DNA of 64,000 nt from Bog-473 sp963783965 (GCA_963783965.1 CAWAPQ010000008.1:124001-188000), one strand, 5' to 3'; counted from the first letter of the stretch, positions 36,500-45,306 are shown. Program-made: numbers and translations. The notes: generated by a model from the sequence alone, not told the origin.

Positions 36500-37287
36500 T
36501 GTCCCGTGCCTTCCGGACCGCCCAAGCCGCGCATGCCCACAATGAAGCTGTCGATGTCGGACGTCTTGGCCTCAATGATCGCCTTCATATCCGGCAGGTA
36601 GTGCTCGAACACGTCGCTGTCGATGGCGTCGGCGATCCCGGCCGCGATGATGTGCGGCGGCTCCTTGGGCCCGTCGTAGAGGGGCGCGTCGTTGTCGGGC
36701 TGGTCCCAGATTTCCGTGTCGATGGCGCCCGGAATGATGAGTTTCACGTCGACACCCGTGCCGTCCAGGTCGACGACCATTGATTCGCTCCAGCCCGCCA
36801 GTGCGAACTTCGACCCCGAGTAGGCGGCCTCGGCGGTGATGCCCAGGCGCCCACCGAGGCTCGAGACGTTGACGATCATGCCGGCGCTGCGCTCGAGCAT
36901 GCGCGGCAGCAGGGCCAGCGAGATGGCGACGGGGGAGAAGTAGTTGATTCGCATCGTCCGCTCGACCTCGTCCATCGTCAGGCGGGTGACGTGGCGGCGC
37001 ATCGGGACGGCTGCGTTGTTGACGACCACGTCGAGGCCGCCGTAGTGGTCCCAGATTTGCAGGGCCAGGTGCGCCGCCGCCTGGGGGTCGGAGAGATCGG
37101 CCGCCCAGCGCTCGGAGGCGGGCGAGGTGGCGCGGCATTCCTCGAGCACAGCATCGAGCCGATTGGCCCGCCGGGCCACCAGCGCCACGGTGTTCCCGCG
37201 CCGGGCGAGCTCCTTGGCGAGCTCGGCCCCGATGCCCGATGACGCGCCGGTGACGAGGACCGTGCGGTCACTCTGCGCAGCACTCAC
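36496..37287 (-). CDS. Short-chain dehydrogenase/reductase
   Basis: 263 residues from the GTG at 37287, preceded by GGGAGG about 10 bases upstream; the longer frame would enter tRNA-His and is rejected. TGASSGIG (TGxxxGxG) binds NAD(P), NNAA is the stabilising motif, and YSGSK holds the catalytic Tyr and Lys with Ser in NVSS upstream. First of two coupled genes with the zinc alcohol dehydrogenase. Confidence 0.93.
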   Translation of the reverse strand: MSAAQSDRTVLVTGASSGIGAELAKELARRGNTVALVARRANRLDAVLEECRATSPASERWAADLSDPQAAAHLALQIWDHYGGLDVVVNNAAVPMRRHVTRLTMDEVERTMRINYFSPVAISLALLPRMLERSAGMIVNVSSLGGRLGITAEAAYSGSKFALAGWSESMVVDLDGTGVDVKLIIPGAIDTEIWDQPDNDAPLYDGPKEPPHIIAAGIADAIDSDVFEHYLPDMKAIIEAKTSDIDSFIVGMRGLGGPEGTGQ

Positions 37288-37362
37288 CCTGCGAACCTCC
37301 CTGGCCGCGCCAAATTTCTCTCCGCCGCCTCCCCTCACCGAGAGGAGGCGCGGCTGCTTGGG

Positions 37363-37437
37363 GGTGAGCGAGGGGTCTCGAACCCCCGACCTCCAGGACC
37401 ACAACCTGGCGCTCTAACCGACTGAGCTACGCCCACC
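37363..37437 (-). tRNA. tRNA-His (GTG)
   Basis: Full cloverleaf on the minus strand: acceptor GTGGGCG pairs with CGCTCAC, D-arm AGCTCAG, anticodon stem CCAGG/CCTGG around TTGTGGT, TpsiC arm GGGGGTTCGAGACCCC. The extra 5' G at -1 opposes C73, as expected for tRNA-His. No complete CCA is encoded. Confidence 0.93.
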
Positions 37438-37563
37438 GAGGGCCACAAGTGTGGCACACCTCCCGGGCGTCCTTCGGCATCTCCGGCAAGGGGCCGCCGG
37501 CCGGTGCAGCCGGAGATGCGCACGTGCGTCCGACCGGCTATGTCAGGCTGTTCGGCGCTGCGT

Positions 37564-37639
37564 GCCCCCGTAGCTCAGCGGAGAGAGCAGTGGACTTCTA
37601 ATCCAATGGTCGCAGGTTCGATTCCTGCCGGGGGCGCCA
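37564..37639 (+). tRNA. tRNA-Arg (TCT)
   Basis: Acceptor GCCCCCG/CGGGGGC, D-arm AGCTCAGC, anticodon loop CTTCTAA, TpsiC CAGGTTCGATTCCTG, discriminator G and encoded CCA at 37637-37639. An IS481 end begins two bases further on, so this tRNA marks the left edge of the accessory region. Confidence 0.94.
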
Positions 37640-37640
37640 A

Positions 37641-38025
37641 TGTGATGTCTCAAGACATCGAGCACCGACGTCTGGGACGCAGCGTAGACCTGGGCTGTTG
37701 CTGTTGCTGTTGCTCAGGGGATGCGCTGATAGTCCTTGGTCGGGTCCAGGACGAGGCGGCGCAGGGGTGAGCCGTCGAATCCCACGACCTCGATGTCGAG
37801 GCCGTCGACGAGCATGGCGACCCGCCAGCCCGCGTAGGCGTTCCCGATCCCGATGTGGTGAAGCCGTCCCCGGTGGCGAAGCGTGATCCGACCGGCTTTA
37901 TCCACCCGGTCAAAGCGCAGCCGTCTCTCTCCCACCTTGACGAATGACGGAGAGGGCAGGGCCTTCTCCCGTGCGCCATAGACCGCCGCTGGTATCGTGC
38001 GCCCGATGCCCCGGTGCGGTCGCAC
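37641..38025 (-). mobile_element. Remnant of an IS481-family insertion sequence (right end)
   Basis: TGT at 37641 followed by the inverted pair GATGTCT-CA-AGACATC (37644-37659) resembles IS481 termini. The transposase C-terminal coding fragment ends 55 bases inward. The left half and the other terminus are missing. The end abuts tRNA-Arg. Confidence 0.65.
37714..38025 (-). pseudogene. IS481 transposase C-terminal fragment
   Basis: About 103 residues. RPHRGIGRTIPAAVY, FDRVDKAGRITLRHRGRLHH, IGIGNAYAGWRVAMLVDGLD and LVLDPTKDYQRIP are the C-terminal domain of IS481-type integrase-like transposases. The N-terminal HTH and DDE catalytic core are absent, and the next gene starts 84 bases away. Not functional as a transposase. 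Confidence 0.88.
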
Positions 38026-38109
38026 CTCGTGCGGGCGCGAGAGCAGCGTCTACTTCCTGCCCTTCTGCCTTCCCCTTCGATGGGGGATGACCTGGGCAGT
38101 GACTATGCG

Positions 38110-38799
38110 TCAGCCACCGGTATCCACAAAGTTAGGCCAGATGATGTGCGCGATGCCCTCCACGACCAAGACGATGTCGACGAGCAGCAAGATCCCCACG
38201 AGCCATCCAGCGACGCTGAAAAGGGTCTTGTGCCTTGACTGTTGCTCTTGCTTTGGGAGACGTTGCGCCGCGAGGACCATGGCGACGCCTACAGCGAGGG
38301 CGATCACGACGATGCCAGCTAACTCCCATCGGCCAGTCACGGTCCAAAGACCAAAGAGACTCCATCCAACAGCCTCAGCACCCCCGACCGGCGGCAGCCC
38401 GAGGTCAGACCGCACGATATTGGCAGCGGTCGTATCGGCCTCCAGATCCTTCTGGGTCGTGTCGTTGAGGGCTGACCCATTGAGAATGTTGGAACTCGGA
38501 AACGCCTTGGAGTCTCCGACCACGGCGGCGTCAGCCACCACAAGTGCCTTAATGTCCGCACGGGTTCCTGAGGGCCACCGCTGGCTGAGCAGCAACGTGT
38601 CCAACTTGTCAACCGCCGCGGCGTAGGCCGGGGGCTTGGTCGATTGGGGGAGGGCGTTTGACGGGGCCACGTCAGCCAGGTATTGCTTGGCGGCCTTTGC
38701 CTGAGTTATGCCCTTCGGGTGATGCGTGGACGCCTGAGCGATGGTGGCCACACCCAGCAGGCAGACCACCATCCCCGTGATGGTTGCGAATCGCTTCAT
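38110..38799 (-). CDS. Exported/membrane hypothetical protein
   Basis: 229 residues. Signal peptide MKRFATITGMVVCLLGVATIAQA (1-23), an Ala-rich helical domain with several Lys/Asp pairs (KAAKQYLADVAP), and two C-terminal membrane helices (about 153-173 and 193-215). The extracytoplasmic domain contains no cysteine. Upstream GAGGGGG is a good ribosome site. Family not recognised. Second gene of the accessory region. Confidence 0.7.
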   Translation of the reverse strand: MKRFATITGMVVCLLGVATIAQASTHHPKGITQAKAAKQYLADVAPSNALPQSTKPPAYAAAVDKLDTLLLSQRWPSGTRADIKALVVADAAVVGDSKAFPSSNILNGSALNDTTQKDLEADTTAANIVRSDLGLPPVGGAEAVGWSLFGLWTVTGRWELAGIVVIALAVGVAMVLAAQRLPKQEQQSRHKTLFSVAGWLVGILLLVDIVLVVEGIAHIIWPNFVDTGG

Positions 38800-38923
38800 G
38801 GCGCCCCCTCTCGTGTTACTGCGAAAAACCTAAATCCTTAGCGCTCCTATCGCGCTACCTGCTCACCTGGCGACACCCATAGACCATCCCGGAGAAAGTC
38901 GATGACGAGCAAGCCAGAGGGTG

Positions 38924-38939
38924 CCCCGTACGCTGCCGG
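38924..38939 (+). repeat. Dispersed 16-bp repeat, copy A
   Basis: CCCCGTACGCTGCCGG, identical at 40873 and 46105. It lies in the 251-base gap between the hypothetical membrane protein and the beta-helix protein, followed by a GTCAGC/GCTGAC inverted pair. Confidence 0.6.
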
Positions 38940-39050
38940 TTATGTGTCAGCATTCGCTGGCTGACGGGCCGGTGCCCTCTTGCCAAATCCAAAGTGCGAA
39001 ATCAGGGGTGGCGTGCGCCGCCGCAACCCCTGCTCACTCTGTCGCCCGCC

Positions 39051-40295
39051 TCAGCTGTACGTGGAGTGCGTCGTTGTAAAGGTCGGGTTGTTGCCGAGGC
39101 CGAGGTAGTCGGGTGGGGAGACCCAGACGCCTGCCGGGTTGTCGGGGGCAAAGCCCTGGGCGACGGCATTGTCGGAGTTGTTGGAAAAGGTGCTGTAAGC
39201 GACCGTCGTTGGTCCGTCCCACACGAACATTCCGCCACCCGTAGTAAACGCGGAGTTACCCGTCACGATGCAGTGGTTGATCTTCATCGGACCCCCTCCA
39301 GCAAAGATGCCTCCGCCAACAAATGCGGCACTGTTGTCTCGCACGAGGGAATAGTTGAGTGTCGTCGAGCCGGCGTTGGACAGCCCGTTCGACAGCCCCC
39401 CACCGCCGGCGAAGAACTCCGATCCGCCAGTTGAGGAGTTGTTCGAGACTGCGGACCCGTTGAGCGTCGCCGTGCCGTTATTCTGAATCCCACCCCCGCT
39501 TCCAGCAGTGTTACCCGATACGGTCGAAATGTTGAGCGTCGCCGTGCCCTGATTCTCGATCCCACCGCCGTTGCCGCCAGCGGTGTTACCCGACACGATC
39601 GAACCGTTGAGCGTCATGACCGCTTGTGGGTCGTTCGAGATGCCACCGCCGTCACCAACGGTCCCACCTATGACATTGTTTGAGACGATGGAGTAGTTGA
39701 GGGTCAGGCTGCCGGGCGCACCCGTACAGAGGCCAAAGGACTGGAAACCAGGATTGGCGCCGCAATTGAAGATGCCGCCGCCGCTCCCGCCTGTGGTGGT
39801 GTTATTCGACACCGTCGAACCGTTCAGGATCAACTGACCCATGTTGAACACGCCGCCTATGGCATTCGCGGTGTTGTGCGTCACAGTCGAGTGGTTCAGG
39901 GTCAACTGACCACTGTTCCAGATGCCACCCCCAAGGTTGTCGATACCAACGCCGTGCTGGATCACCAGGTTGTTCAGAACCACGGTTCCAGAAATGACGT
40001 TGAGCGTCGCTCCGAACTGCGTCGGAACGCTGCCACCGTCGAGTATCGCGGGGCCGGACAACGTCAAGTTGTTGGTGATGTAAAAGTTCCCCGTGCAAGT
40101 TCCGTCGAGCAAGAGCCTCGAGCCGGCGGGCGCGGAATTGATCGCATCCTGCAAGTTGTCGGTCGGACAGTGCACTGTGATCCCGGCCGGGGTCGCGCCG
40201 GCGGGAGCCACAGCACCCGAAAGTGCCAGAGACCCGCCCGCTATCACACTCCCGGTGGCGGCTACGAATAGAACACATGAGCGAAAGAAACGCAT
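39051..40295 (-). CDS. Secreted right-handed beta-helix (polymorphic outer membrane protein-like repeat) protein
   Basis: 414 residues from the ATG at 40295. Signal peptide FFRSCVLFVAATGSVIAGGSLALSG (about 3-27). The rest is a parallel beta-helix of short coils with recurring LTLNxSxVSxNTAxxGGGIxNxG. This pattern occurs in secreted adhesins and Pmp-type proteins, and in pectate-lyase-like folds. No catalytic site was recognised. Surface attachment or glycan binding is possible. Confidence 0.82.
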   Translation of the reverse strand: MRFFRSCVLFVAATGSVIAGGSLALSGAVAPAGATPAGITVHCPTDNLQDAINSAPAGSRLLLDGTCTGNFYITNNLTLSGPAILDGGSVPTQFGATLNVISGTVVLNNLVIQHGVGIDNLGGGIWNSGQLTLNHSTVTHNTANAIGGVFNMGQLILNGSTVSNNTTTGGSGGGIFNCGANPGFQSFGLCTGAPGSLTLNYSIVSNNVIGGTVGDGGGISNDPQAVMTLNGSIVSGNTAGGNGGGIENQGTATLNISTVSGNTAGSGGGIQNNGTATLNGSAVSNNSSTGGSEFFAGGGGLSNGLSNAGSTTLNYSLVRDNSAAFVGGGIFAGGGPMKINHCIVTGNSAFTTGGGMFVWDGPTTVAYSTFSNNSDNAVAQGFAPDNPAGVWVSPPDYLGLGNNPTFTTTHSTYS

Positions 40296-40455
40296 CGCGA
40301 GACTGCCCTCCCGGTTCGGCAGCGACGGATCGCCGCAAGCGCTCCCTCCGAACGCAGGGGGAGCATGACACAGACGCATTACATCCGCATTGCAACACAA
40401 GTGAGATCAGACAACTGACGCACAACGTGCACGGTCTGCCCTCGGCGCCCGCAAC

Positions 40456-40581
40456 CGCCGAGCGCACCAAGGGCTTGAGGATGGCGTCGATGTCTGAGAT
40501 CTCTTCTTCGAGGGTGATGGCACGCCGGGCCAGCATCCGAAGGCTGAGCTTGGTGAGCGAGACAATGTCGCGCTCAACTCC
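40456..40581 (-). pseudogene. IS110-family transposase fragment
   Basis: On the minus strand the frame reads DIVSLTKLSLRMLARRAITL, then EEEISDIDAILKPLVRSA. This helical segment (xLRxLARRxxxLExEIxxLDxxLxxLV) is typical of the middle of IS110 transposases. The DEDD and C-terminal parts are absent on both sides. With the IS481 remnant it is the second insertion-sequence relic in 3 kb. Confidence 0.5.
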
Positions 40582-40611
40582 GGGTCGATGGGCCGAAGCC
40601 CGCTCGAGGAG

Positions 40612-40860
40612 ATGGAAGACGCTGAGTCCCCGGAGCTCGGCGCGTACGTGCTCGTTGTCCTCATCAGCCACCAGGGCGAAGCACTTAGCCCGGAACAACT
40701 GATCGATTTGGCCGCCTGAGCCGACCGGAGTTGGGTGGCTCGCGACCGGATGAAGTACGCCCTGGCTCGCCTCAAACACGACCTCGGCTGGACTGAGCCA
40801 AATGGTCCGATCGAGACGATCCGAGGGGTGGGATACCGATACCGCTTGCCGAGCGCATAG
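40612..40860 (+). pseudogene. Winged-helix (OmpR/PhoB-type) regulator fragment with in-frame TGA
   Basis: The plus frame reads SPELGAYVLVVLISHQGEAL, SPEQLIDLAA, TGA at 40717-40719, then in the same frame DRSWVARDRMKYALARLKHD and PIETIRGVGYRYRLP to the stop. These are the two halves of a transcriptional-activation winged helix. No receiver domain precedes it; the IS110 fragment lies directly upstream. The single stop replaces one codon, so the gene is broken. Confidence 0.6.
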
Positions 40861-40872
40861 AGCCGCACACTG

Positions 40873-40888
40873 CCCCGTACGCTGCCGG
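40873..40888 (+). repeat. Dispersed 16-bp repeat, copy B
   Basis: Identical 16-mer CCCCGTACGCTGCCGG. Here it sits inside the loop of an 8-bp inverted pair GCCGCACA/TGTGCGGC, between the broken regulator and the methyltransferase 3' end. Confidence 0.6.
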
Positions 40889-40914
40889 CTGTGCGGCACT
40901 TCCCAGCCGAGGCG

Positions 40915-41757
40915 CTAGGTGAACGCTATGACCATCCATGCGCCTGCCCCAAACTGCACACCCACCCCCGGCTCGTAGTGCTCCGTGAGGGACAAGCGGA
41001 CAGCCTCGACCATCTCGCTATGAGCGTCTGGCCCCGCCAGGCTGACCAGACCTCGAGCCATCCCCATCCCGAGTAGGAACTCGATCGACTGGTCGACCGT
41101 GCCGCCTCCGCCGATGACGATGGTCGGGTCGAGCGACTCGAATGTCACATCGGCGAACCCCGCCGCCTCGAGGAGCGCTGTCGTCTCGTCCTTGTCCTTA
41201 AGGGCGAACATCCCGGGGCCCTTTGAAAGGCCGCCGAACTCAGGGATCTCGACCCACTTCGCCACCTGGTTGGCGATGATAGTTAGCCATTCGTTCGCGG
41301 GAAGGCCCTGCCAGCAGACGAACGCCAGCCGACCGCCGGGTGCGAGCGAGTTTCGCAAGTTCGAGAATGCCCCCACGGGGTCATCGAAGAACATCAGTCC
41401 GAACTGGCTGACAACGAGGTTGAACGTACCCGGAGCGAAGGCGTGGGTCTGGGCGTCGGCGACGACGAACTCGACGTTGTCGATCTGCGCTGTGGAGGCA
41501 CGCTCAGACGCGACTTCGGTCAGTGGCGCGGAGATGTCGATACCAACCGCTGCGTCGGCGATGCGAGCTGCTGCGAGGGTAAGTGCGCCGCATCCGCAAC
41601 CAACATCAAGCAAGGAGCGATGCGGTGTCAGTCGAACCTGTCTGAGCAGCGCCTCGGTGAACGGCGCGAGTTGGCGGTCGTAGCGGTCAGCGTGGTCGAC
41701 GTAGTGCACCGACTCGCCACCATTCCACGCCTCATACTGTTTCTTGTTAGGTGCCAC
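40915..41757 (-). CDS. Class I SAM-dependent methyltransferase
   Basis: 280 residues from the GTG at 41757 (VAPNKKQYEAWNGGESVHYV). SAM motif I is LLDVGCGCGALTLAAA, then VGIDIS (motif II) and VVADAQTH; post-motif FDDPVGAFSNLRNSLAPGGRL is typical of UbiE/arsenite-methylase-like enzymes. The WNGGES start is characteristic of a group annotated as class I methyltransferases in actinobacteria. Target unknown. Divergent from the cupin. Confidence 0.88.
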   Translation of the reverse strand: MAPNKKQYEAWNGGESVHYVDHADRYDRQLAPFTEALLRQVRLTPHRSLLDVGCGCGALTLAAARIADAAVGIDISAPLTEVASERASTAQIDNVEFVVADAQTHAFAPGTFNLVVSQFGLMFFDDPVGAFSNLRNSLAPGGRLAFVCWQGLPANEWLTIIANQVAKWVEIPEFGGLSKGPGMFALKDKDETTALLEAAGFADVTFESLDPTIVIGGGGTVDQSIEFLLGMGMARGLVSLAGPDAHSEMVEAVRLSLTEHYEPGVGVQFGAGAWMVIAFT

Positions 41758-41938
41758 GATGGGTCCTCGGGGTCGGGTGTGGCGGCGACCAGCATTTTGG
41801 CACGCCGGTCGTTCGCAGATCCGGGGTAGCCCCGAATCGCTGCCGGGACTGGGCCATCGCCCTGGAGCGTGGCTGTCGTGTCTACTCCCGCGCCAGTTCG
41901 TACCGCTGCATGCAGGACCACGGTTAGGGTTCGACCTC

Positions 41939-42412
41939 GTGAATGACGATCTGGTCGTCCGAGCCGACAATGGGCGGACTTTCGAGGATGCCCCTGACAA
42001 TGGGCGAATCATCATTTCGGGCGCTGAGACAGGCGGCGCGTATTCGATTATGGAAATCAACGTCGCCCCTCGGTTCAAGTCGTCAGAAGCGGGAGACATG
42101 AGATTTGGCCCGCATAAACACGCTGCGATCGAAGAGGTCTTCATCGTTCGTCACGGCTCGATCGACTTCCTGCTCGGAGATGCCGTCTTCACGCTTCGCC
42201 CAGACGATGTCGTGCGGGTGACTGCCGGAACGCGGCACGGGTACTGCAATAGTTCTGACTCCGAGGCCACCCTGTTGGTCGTTTTCAGCCCCGGTGGCTT
42301 TGAAGAGCTGTTCCCAAGATATGGGTCCGATCAGTCCAACACGCCGGGTGATGGCTTTGTGGCCGACGCTGAGCGCCACTTCGCTACGAAGTTTGAAGTG
42401 CACGCCCCGTAG
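41939..42412 (+). CDS. Cupin-domain protein
   Basis: 157 residues from the GTG at 41939. TAGGGT (41925-41930) ends 8 bases upstream, a leaderless start; the longer ORF prefix is low-complexity. FGPHKHAAIEEVFIVRHGSI is cupin motif 1 (HxH..E), and VRVTAGTRHGYCNSSD supplies motif 2 with a His. A small metal-binding beta-barrel; function unknown. Confidence 0.8.
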   Translation: MNDDLVVRADNGRTFEDAPDNGRIIISGAETGGAYSIMEINVAPRFKSSEAGDMRFGPHKHAAIEEVFIVRHGSIDFLLGDAVFTLRPDDVVRVTAGTRHGYCNSSDSEATLLVVFSPGGFEELFPRYGSDQSNTPGDGFVADAERHFATKFEVHAP

Positions 42413-42534
42413 GAGCCGGTCTTCGGCCGCCATGGCGGAGCACGAGGTGCCTGACAAAGCCAGCCGGACTTCGTCTGCCCGGGCTGACTCGTGCGAATGT
42501 GAGACTGCCCCTTAACTTTTGAGGCGCCCCGGCC

Positions 42535-42915
42535 TTACGGTGTGGTGGCCTCAGGGAGGCTTTCGAACCAGCGCAGCGACGGTCCGCTGAGGTTCACCGA
42601 GATTAGATCACTCGTCCACGTACGCGGTCTGCCAAGCTCCGTGGTGAGGTATCCCACGACGATCCAAAATCGGCCCTCTTCAACTCGCTCGCAATAAGCG
42701 TTGACCCAACTACGGTCCGTGACGTCGAGAATCTGGCGGAATCTTGCTTCGAATTGTGAGATCGGCTACCAAGATCCCATGCGTTCACCGTTCTGCTCCT
42801 CAATCACAACCACCTCTGAAAACGTCGGAAGTTTACGCTGTCGGCGTGTGGCGGAGTCCATGACAAACTCGATGAGGAGAGGCACGTAAAAGGTAAGTGG
42901 CCTTGGTTCAGGCAC
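42535..42915 (-). pseudogene. Hypothetical gene interrupted by an in-frame TAG
   Basis: From the GTG at 42915 (TAGGAT 7 bases upstream) the frame gives VPEPRPLTFYVPLLIEFVMD and a charged stretch to GERMGSW, TAG at codon 50 (42766-42768), then in the same frame FEARFRQILDVTDRSWVNAY, EEGRFWIVVGYLTTEL to TAA at 42535. Both halves look coding, total 127 codons. Either a pseudogene, a sequencing error, or translation of the downstream half from an unseen start. Family not recognised. Confidence 0.5.
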
Positions 42916-43080
42916 GGGTCGCATCCTAGGGTCAGGTACATACACCTCTCCCCGTACGCCGAGACTGGGGCCTCGGTTAGCACGGCGACCGGTGCTGCCA
43001 GATAGCTTTTACTCCCCGAGAGTTGCCAGCCAAAGAGGTAGCATTCGCTTCGTCCACGAGGTGCGAAGGGGAGAAAAGAG

Positions 43081-43473
43081 ATGCCTGAGTTCCCTGCGAT
43101 TACTCACGTGGCGCTAACGGTCACGAGCCTTGAACGGAGTGTCCCTTGGTACAAGGATCTGTTCGGCTCGGACCCAATCCTTGACGAGGACATAGGTCCG
43201 TTCCAGCGCGTCGCTTGGCTTACCGGCGGCACAATCGTCGGCGTAACTCAGTTCCCTGACTTGGACAGCACTGAGCCGTTCAACGAGCGGCGGCCGGGGC
43301 TCGATCATCTGGCTTTCGGCTGTGCCAACCGCGATGAGTTAAAGGCATGGGAAATCCGTCTGAACGAACTCGGCATCCCCAACGGTGGCATCGTGGACAC
43401 GCCTTACTACTCGGCATTGTCGTTTCGAGATCCCGACAACATCGCACTTGAGTTCTTCGCCCCCCGGGGCTAA
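43081..43473 (+). CDS. VOC-family (glyoxalase-like) protein
   Basis: 130 residues. ITHVALTVTSLERSVPWYKD, later GLDHLAFG and DPDNIALEFF are paired beta-alpha-beta-beta-beta units of the vicinal-oxygen-chelate fold with candidate metal ligands His9, His72 region and the final Glu. AAGGGGAG lies 8-10 bases upstream. Possible dioxygenase, isomerase or antibiotic-binding role. Confidence 0.85.
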   Translation: MPEFPAITHVALTVTSLERSVPWYKDLFGSDPILDEDIGPFQRVAWLTGGTIVGVTQFPDLDSTEPFNERRPGLDHLAFGCANRDELKAWEIRLNELGIPNGGIVDTPYYSALSFRDPDNIALEFFAPRG

Positions 43474-43575
43474 GAGCGGCGGAGTATCCGACTGCTTATG
43501 GGCCATCCCATACGGCCGGACCGGGGCATAGCCTGGGCACCTGCCACCGCCACTCGGCGACCGAACGGAGATGAC

Positions 43576-44046
43576 ATGACCCCTGCGGGTGACGAGAGTG
43601 ACATTTCACCCCTACCCCAGGCCGACCAGGACGCCATCGGCGCAACGCTGATCTCGCTGATGACCGGTTTTCGGGAGCGTGATGCCGAGAAGCTCGTCGG
43701 TATCTACACCTCCGACGCTGATTGGGTGAATGCTTTTGGAACCGTGAAGAGGGGCGAGGAAGAGATCGTGCAGTATCTCCGTGGCCTCTTTTCGGACGAC
43801 AACTTCAACGCAGGAACGTTGAAAGCTCCTCCCGAGACCGCTCTCCGGGTGCTCACACCCGAAGTGGTACTGGTGTCTGCTCATTTGCAGGTCGAAGGGC
43901 AGAAGTTGGTAGGTGGAGGAGAGATCGAAGCTAGGGACAACCACTCCCTTCGGGTCCTGCAACGCCAAGCCGACGGGGCATGGCTGATCGTCTCAGAGAT
44001 GTACAACGACGCCAATCGGGAGCAAACGTACGAAGGACATTCGTAG
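43576..44046 (+). CDS. SnoaL/NTF2-like (SgcJ/EcaC-type) protein
   Basis: 156 residues from the ATG at 43576, chosen for the GGAG 5 bases upstream. ATLISLMTGFRERDAEKLVG, IYTSDADWVNAFGTVKRG and the terminal WLIVSEMYNDAN are the SgcJ/SnoaL-like conical barrel. Small-molecule binding or isomerase role is possible; catalytic residues are not evident. It forms a small pair with the VOC gene, about 100 bases apart. Confidence 0.78.
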   Translation: MTPAGDESDISPLPQADQDAIGATLISLMTGFRERDAEKLVGIYTSDADWVNAFGTVKRGEEEIVQYLRGLFSDDNFNAGTLKAPPETALRVLTPEVVLVSAHLQVEGQKLVGGGEIEARDNHSLRVLQRQADGAWLIVSEMYNDANREQTYEGHS

Positions 44047-44075
44047 CTCCCCTCGGGCTTGCGATCGATAACCAG

Positions 44076-44100
44076 GTGCCCCAGTCCGGGAGTGGGGCAC
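44076..44100 (+). terminator. 8-bp stem-loop after the SnoaL-like gene
   Basis: GTGCCCCA, a 9-base loop, TGGGGCAC, 29 bases past the stop and between convergent genes. Plausible bidirectional terminator. Confidence 0.45.
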
Positions 44101-44164
44101 TCATCGAATTGCCACTGACCGGCAGATGCAGTCACCCTGGGGCGGCGCGTGCCCGCCGAACGGG

Positions 44165-44785
44165 TCAGGAGATCGCCGGCATCCCTACCATGGCGCGGAA
44201 CTCTTCAGTCGTATTTGTGACTGGAAATGGCTCACTCGGCACTTCCAGGCCCAGCCGGTCGCAGATGGGATCCCATCCGTCTGTCGCGGACCATTCCAAC
44301 AGGCGATCGCCCGGAACACTTTGTCGAACCGCCTCGTTGTGCCGCTCGTAGGCATCCATCATTGCGATGGGATTGTCGAACGAATCGCTGAAGCGATCGC
44401 GTAGCAGCTGAACGACAGCAGCCATCCACGGCGCCAGCTCCGGCGGAACCCTGTCAAAAGACTGAAAGATTGTGTTGGATGCGCTGCGGTACCACGACTC
44501 TGGATCTCGTACAGAAAGCAATACGAGCGCGTCCGGGTTGGCGGCTGACAGTTCGGGCCAGAATGAACACCCGGGCCAGTCGACAAGGGAAACATAGCCA
44601 GCAGGCATCGTTGCCCAGTCAACGGGTCGGCCTTCGATAGCGCTGATCCAGCCTGGTGCTTGAGTCGGATCTCCGAGGACCTCGATCATGTGATGACACG
44701 GGCCGCCCAACAACTGCTCGAGGGCAATCTTCAAAGAATGGGTGCCCGTCCGACCCACACCAGCACCTACGACCTTGAGCGTCAT
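44165..44785 (-). CDS. Sulfotransferase-family protein (P-loop)
   Basis: 206 residues from the ATG at 44785; upstream in-frame residues are not homologous. The 5'-PSB loop is GVGRTGTHSLKIALEQLLGG (about 8-27) and the 3'-phosphate motif ALVLLSVRDPESWYRSA. Short compared with PAPS sulfotransferases, matching the NAD-dependent-epimerase-neighbour sulfotransferase_4 group. Target unknown. Confidence 0.83.
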   Translation of the reverse strand: MTLKVVGAGVGRTGTHSLKIALEQLLGGPCHHMIEVLGDPTQAPGWISAIEGRPVDWATMPAGYVSLVDWPGCSFWPELSAANPDALVLLSVRDPESWYRSASNTIFQSFDRVPPELAPWMAAVVQLLRDRFSDSFDNPIAMMDAYERHNEAVRQSVPGDRLLEWSATDGWDPICDRLGLEVPSEPFPVTNTTEEFRAMVGMPAIS

Positions 44786-44886
44786 TCCGTTCCGCCGATC
44801 TCTACATGATGTGGTGAATGGTGCTGTGACGCTACTGCTATTTGCGTTCGTGGAATCCATACAAATGAAGGAGGAATGCTGGGTAA

Positions 44887-45306
44887 TCACCAATGTGCCG
44901 GAGGTCGCGCGCTCCCCGTTCTGTTGCCTCGCCGCCAGTTCCATGCCCGTTCGACGGAGTCCGAGCCGGTAACCATCGGGCAACCGTTGCTGGAGTTTGT
45001 GCATCCCCTGCAACTATTGGTTGGACACACCGGGAGATGCCCCGTTACGCCGGGACGGCGGCACGAGTCGGGCATGTCCTCGGACGTCACCGTTTGCCAA
45101 TACTGCTCTGCTTTCTCCCTGCGTTTAGGGCTGCACCAGCCTCCATTTGCTTTCGCTCCGCAAAATAGACAGACGAGTAGCTCGCGCGCACCATCCTCAT
45201 TTCCGAGGCAGATGAGCGCGTTGACCAGCCACCGACGGCTCAGTTGCGTCTCTGGGTCACTGTCGCCTTGCAATCGGGCGCGGTCGGCCACCAAGGGTTC
45301 AAGCAC
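44887..45306 (-). CDS. Possible Cys-rich hypothetical protein
   Basis: About 139 residues from a GTG; the frame stays open further upstream, where it reads PYCGCLGRC. Coherent segments include SRRWLVNALICLGNEDGARE and LLVCLFCGAKANGGWC, with several CxxC-like cysteines. No family recognised and no clear ribosome site. The remaining 44786-45492 gap shows no better frame, so this is offered as a low-confidence gene. Confidence 0.25.
   Translation of the reverse strand: MLEPLVADRARLQGDSDPETQLSRRWLVNALICLGNEDGARELLVCLFCGAKANGGWCSPKRREKAEQYWQTVTSEDMPDSCRRPGVTGHLPVCPTNSCRGCTNSSNGCPMVTGSDSVERAWNWRRGNRTGSARPPAHW

Noticed and set aside
37698..37713. (GCTGTT) repeat after tRNA-Arg as CRISPR or regulatory array
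   Set aside because: Only three short units without spacers; a simple microsatellite within the IS481 end.
40407..40868. 154-residue minus-strand open frame
   Set aside because: It is the antisense of the winged-helix fragment; Ser/Arg-rich with no motif. The IS110-like segment lies in a different minus frame.
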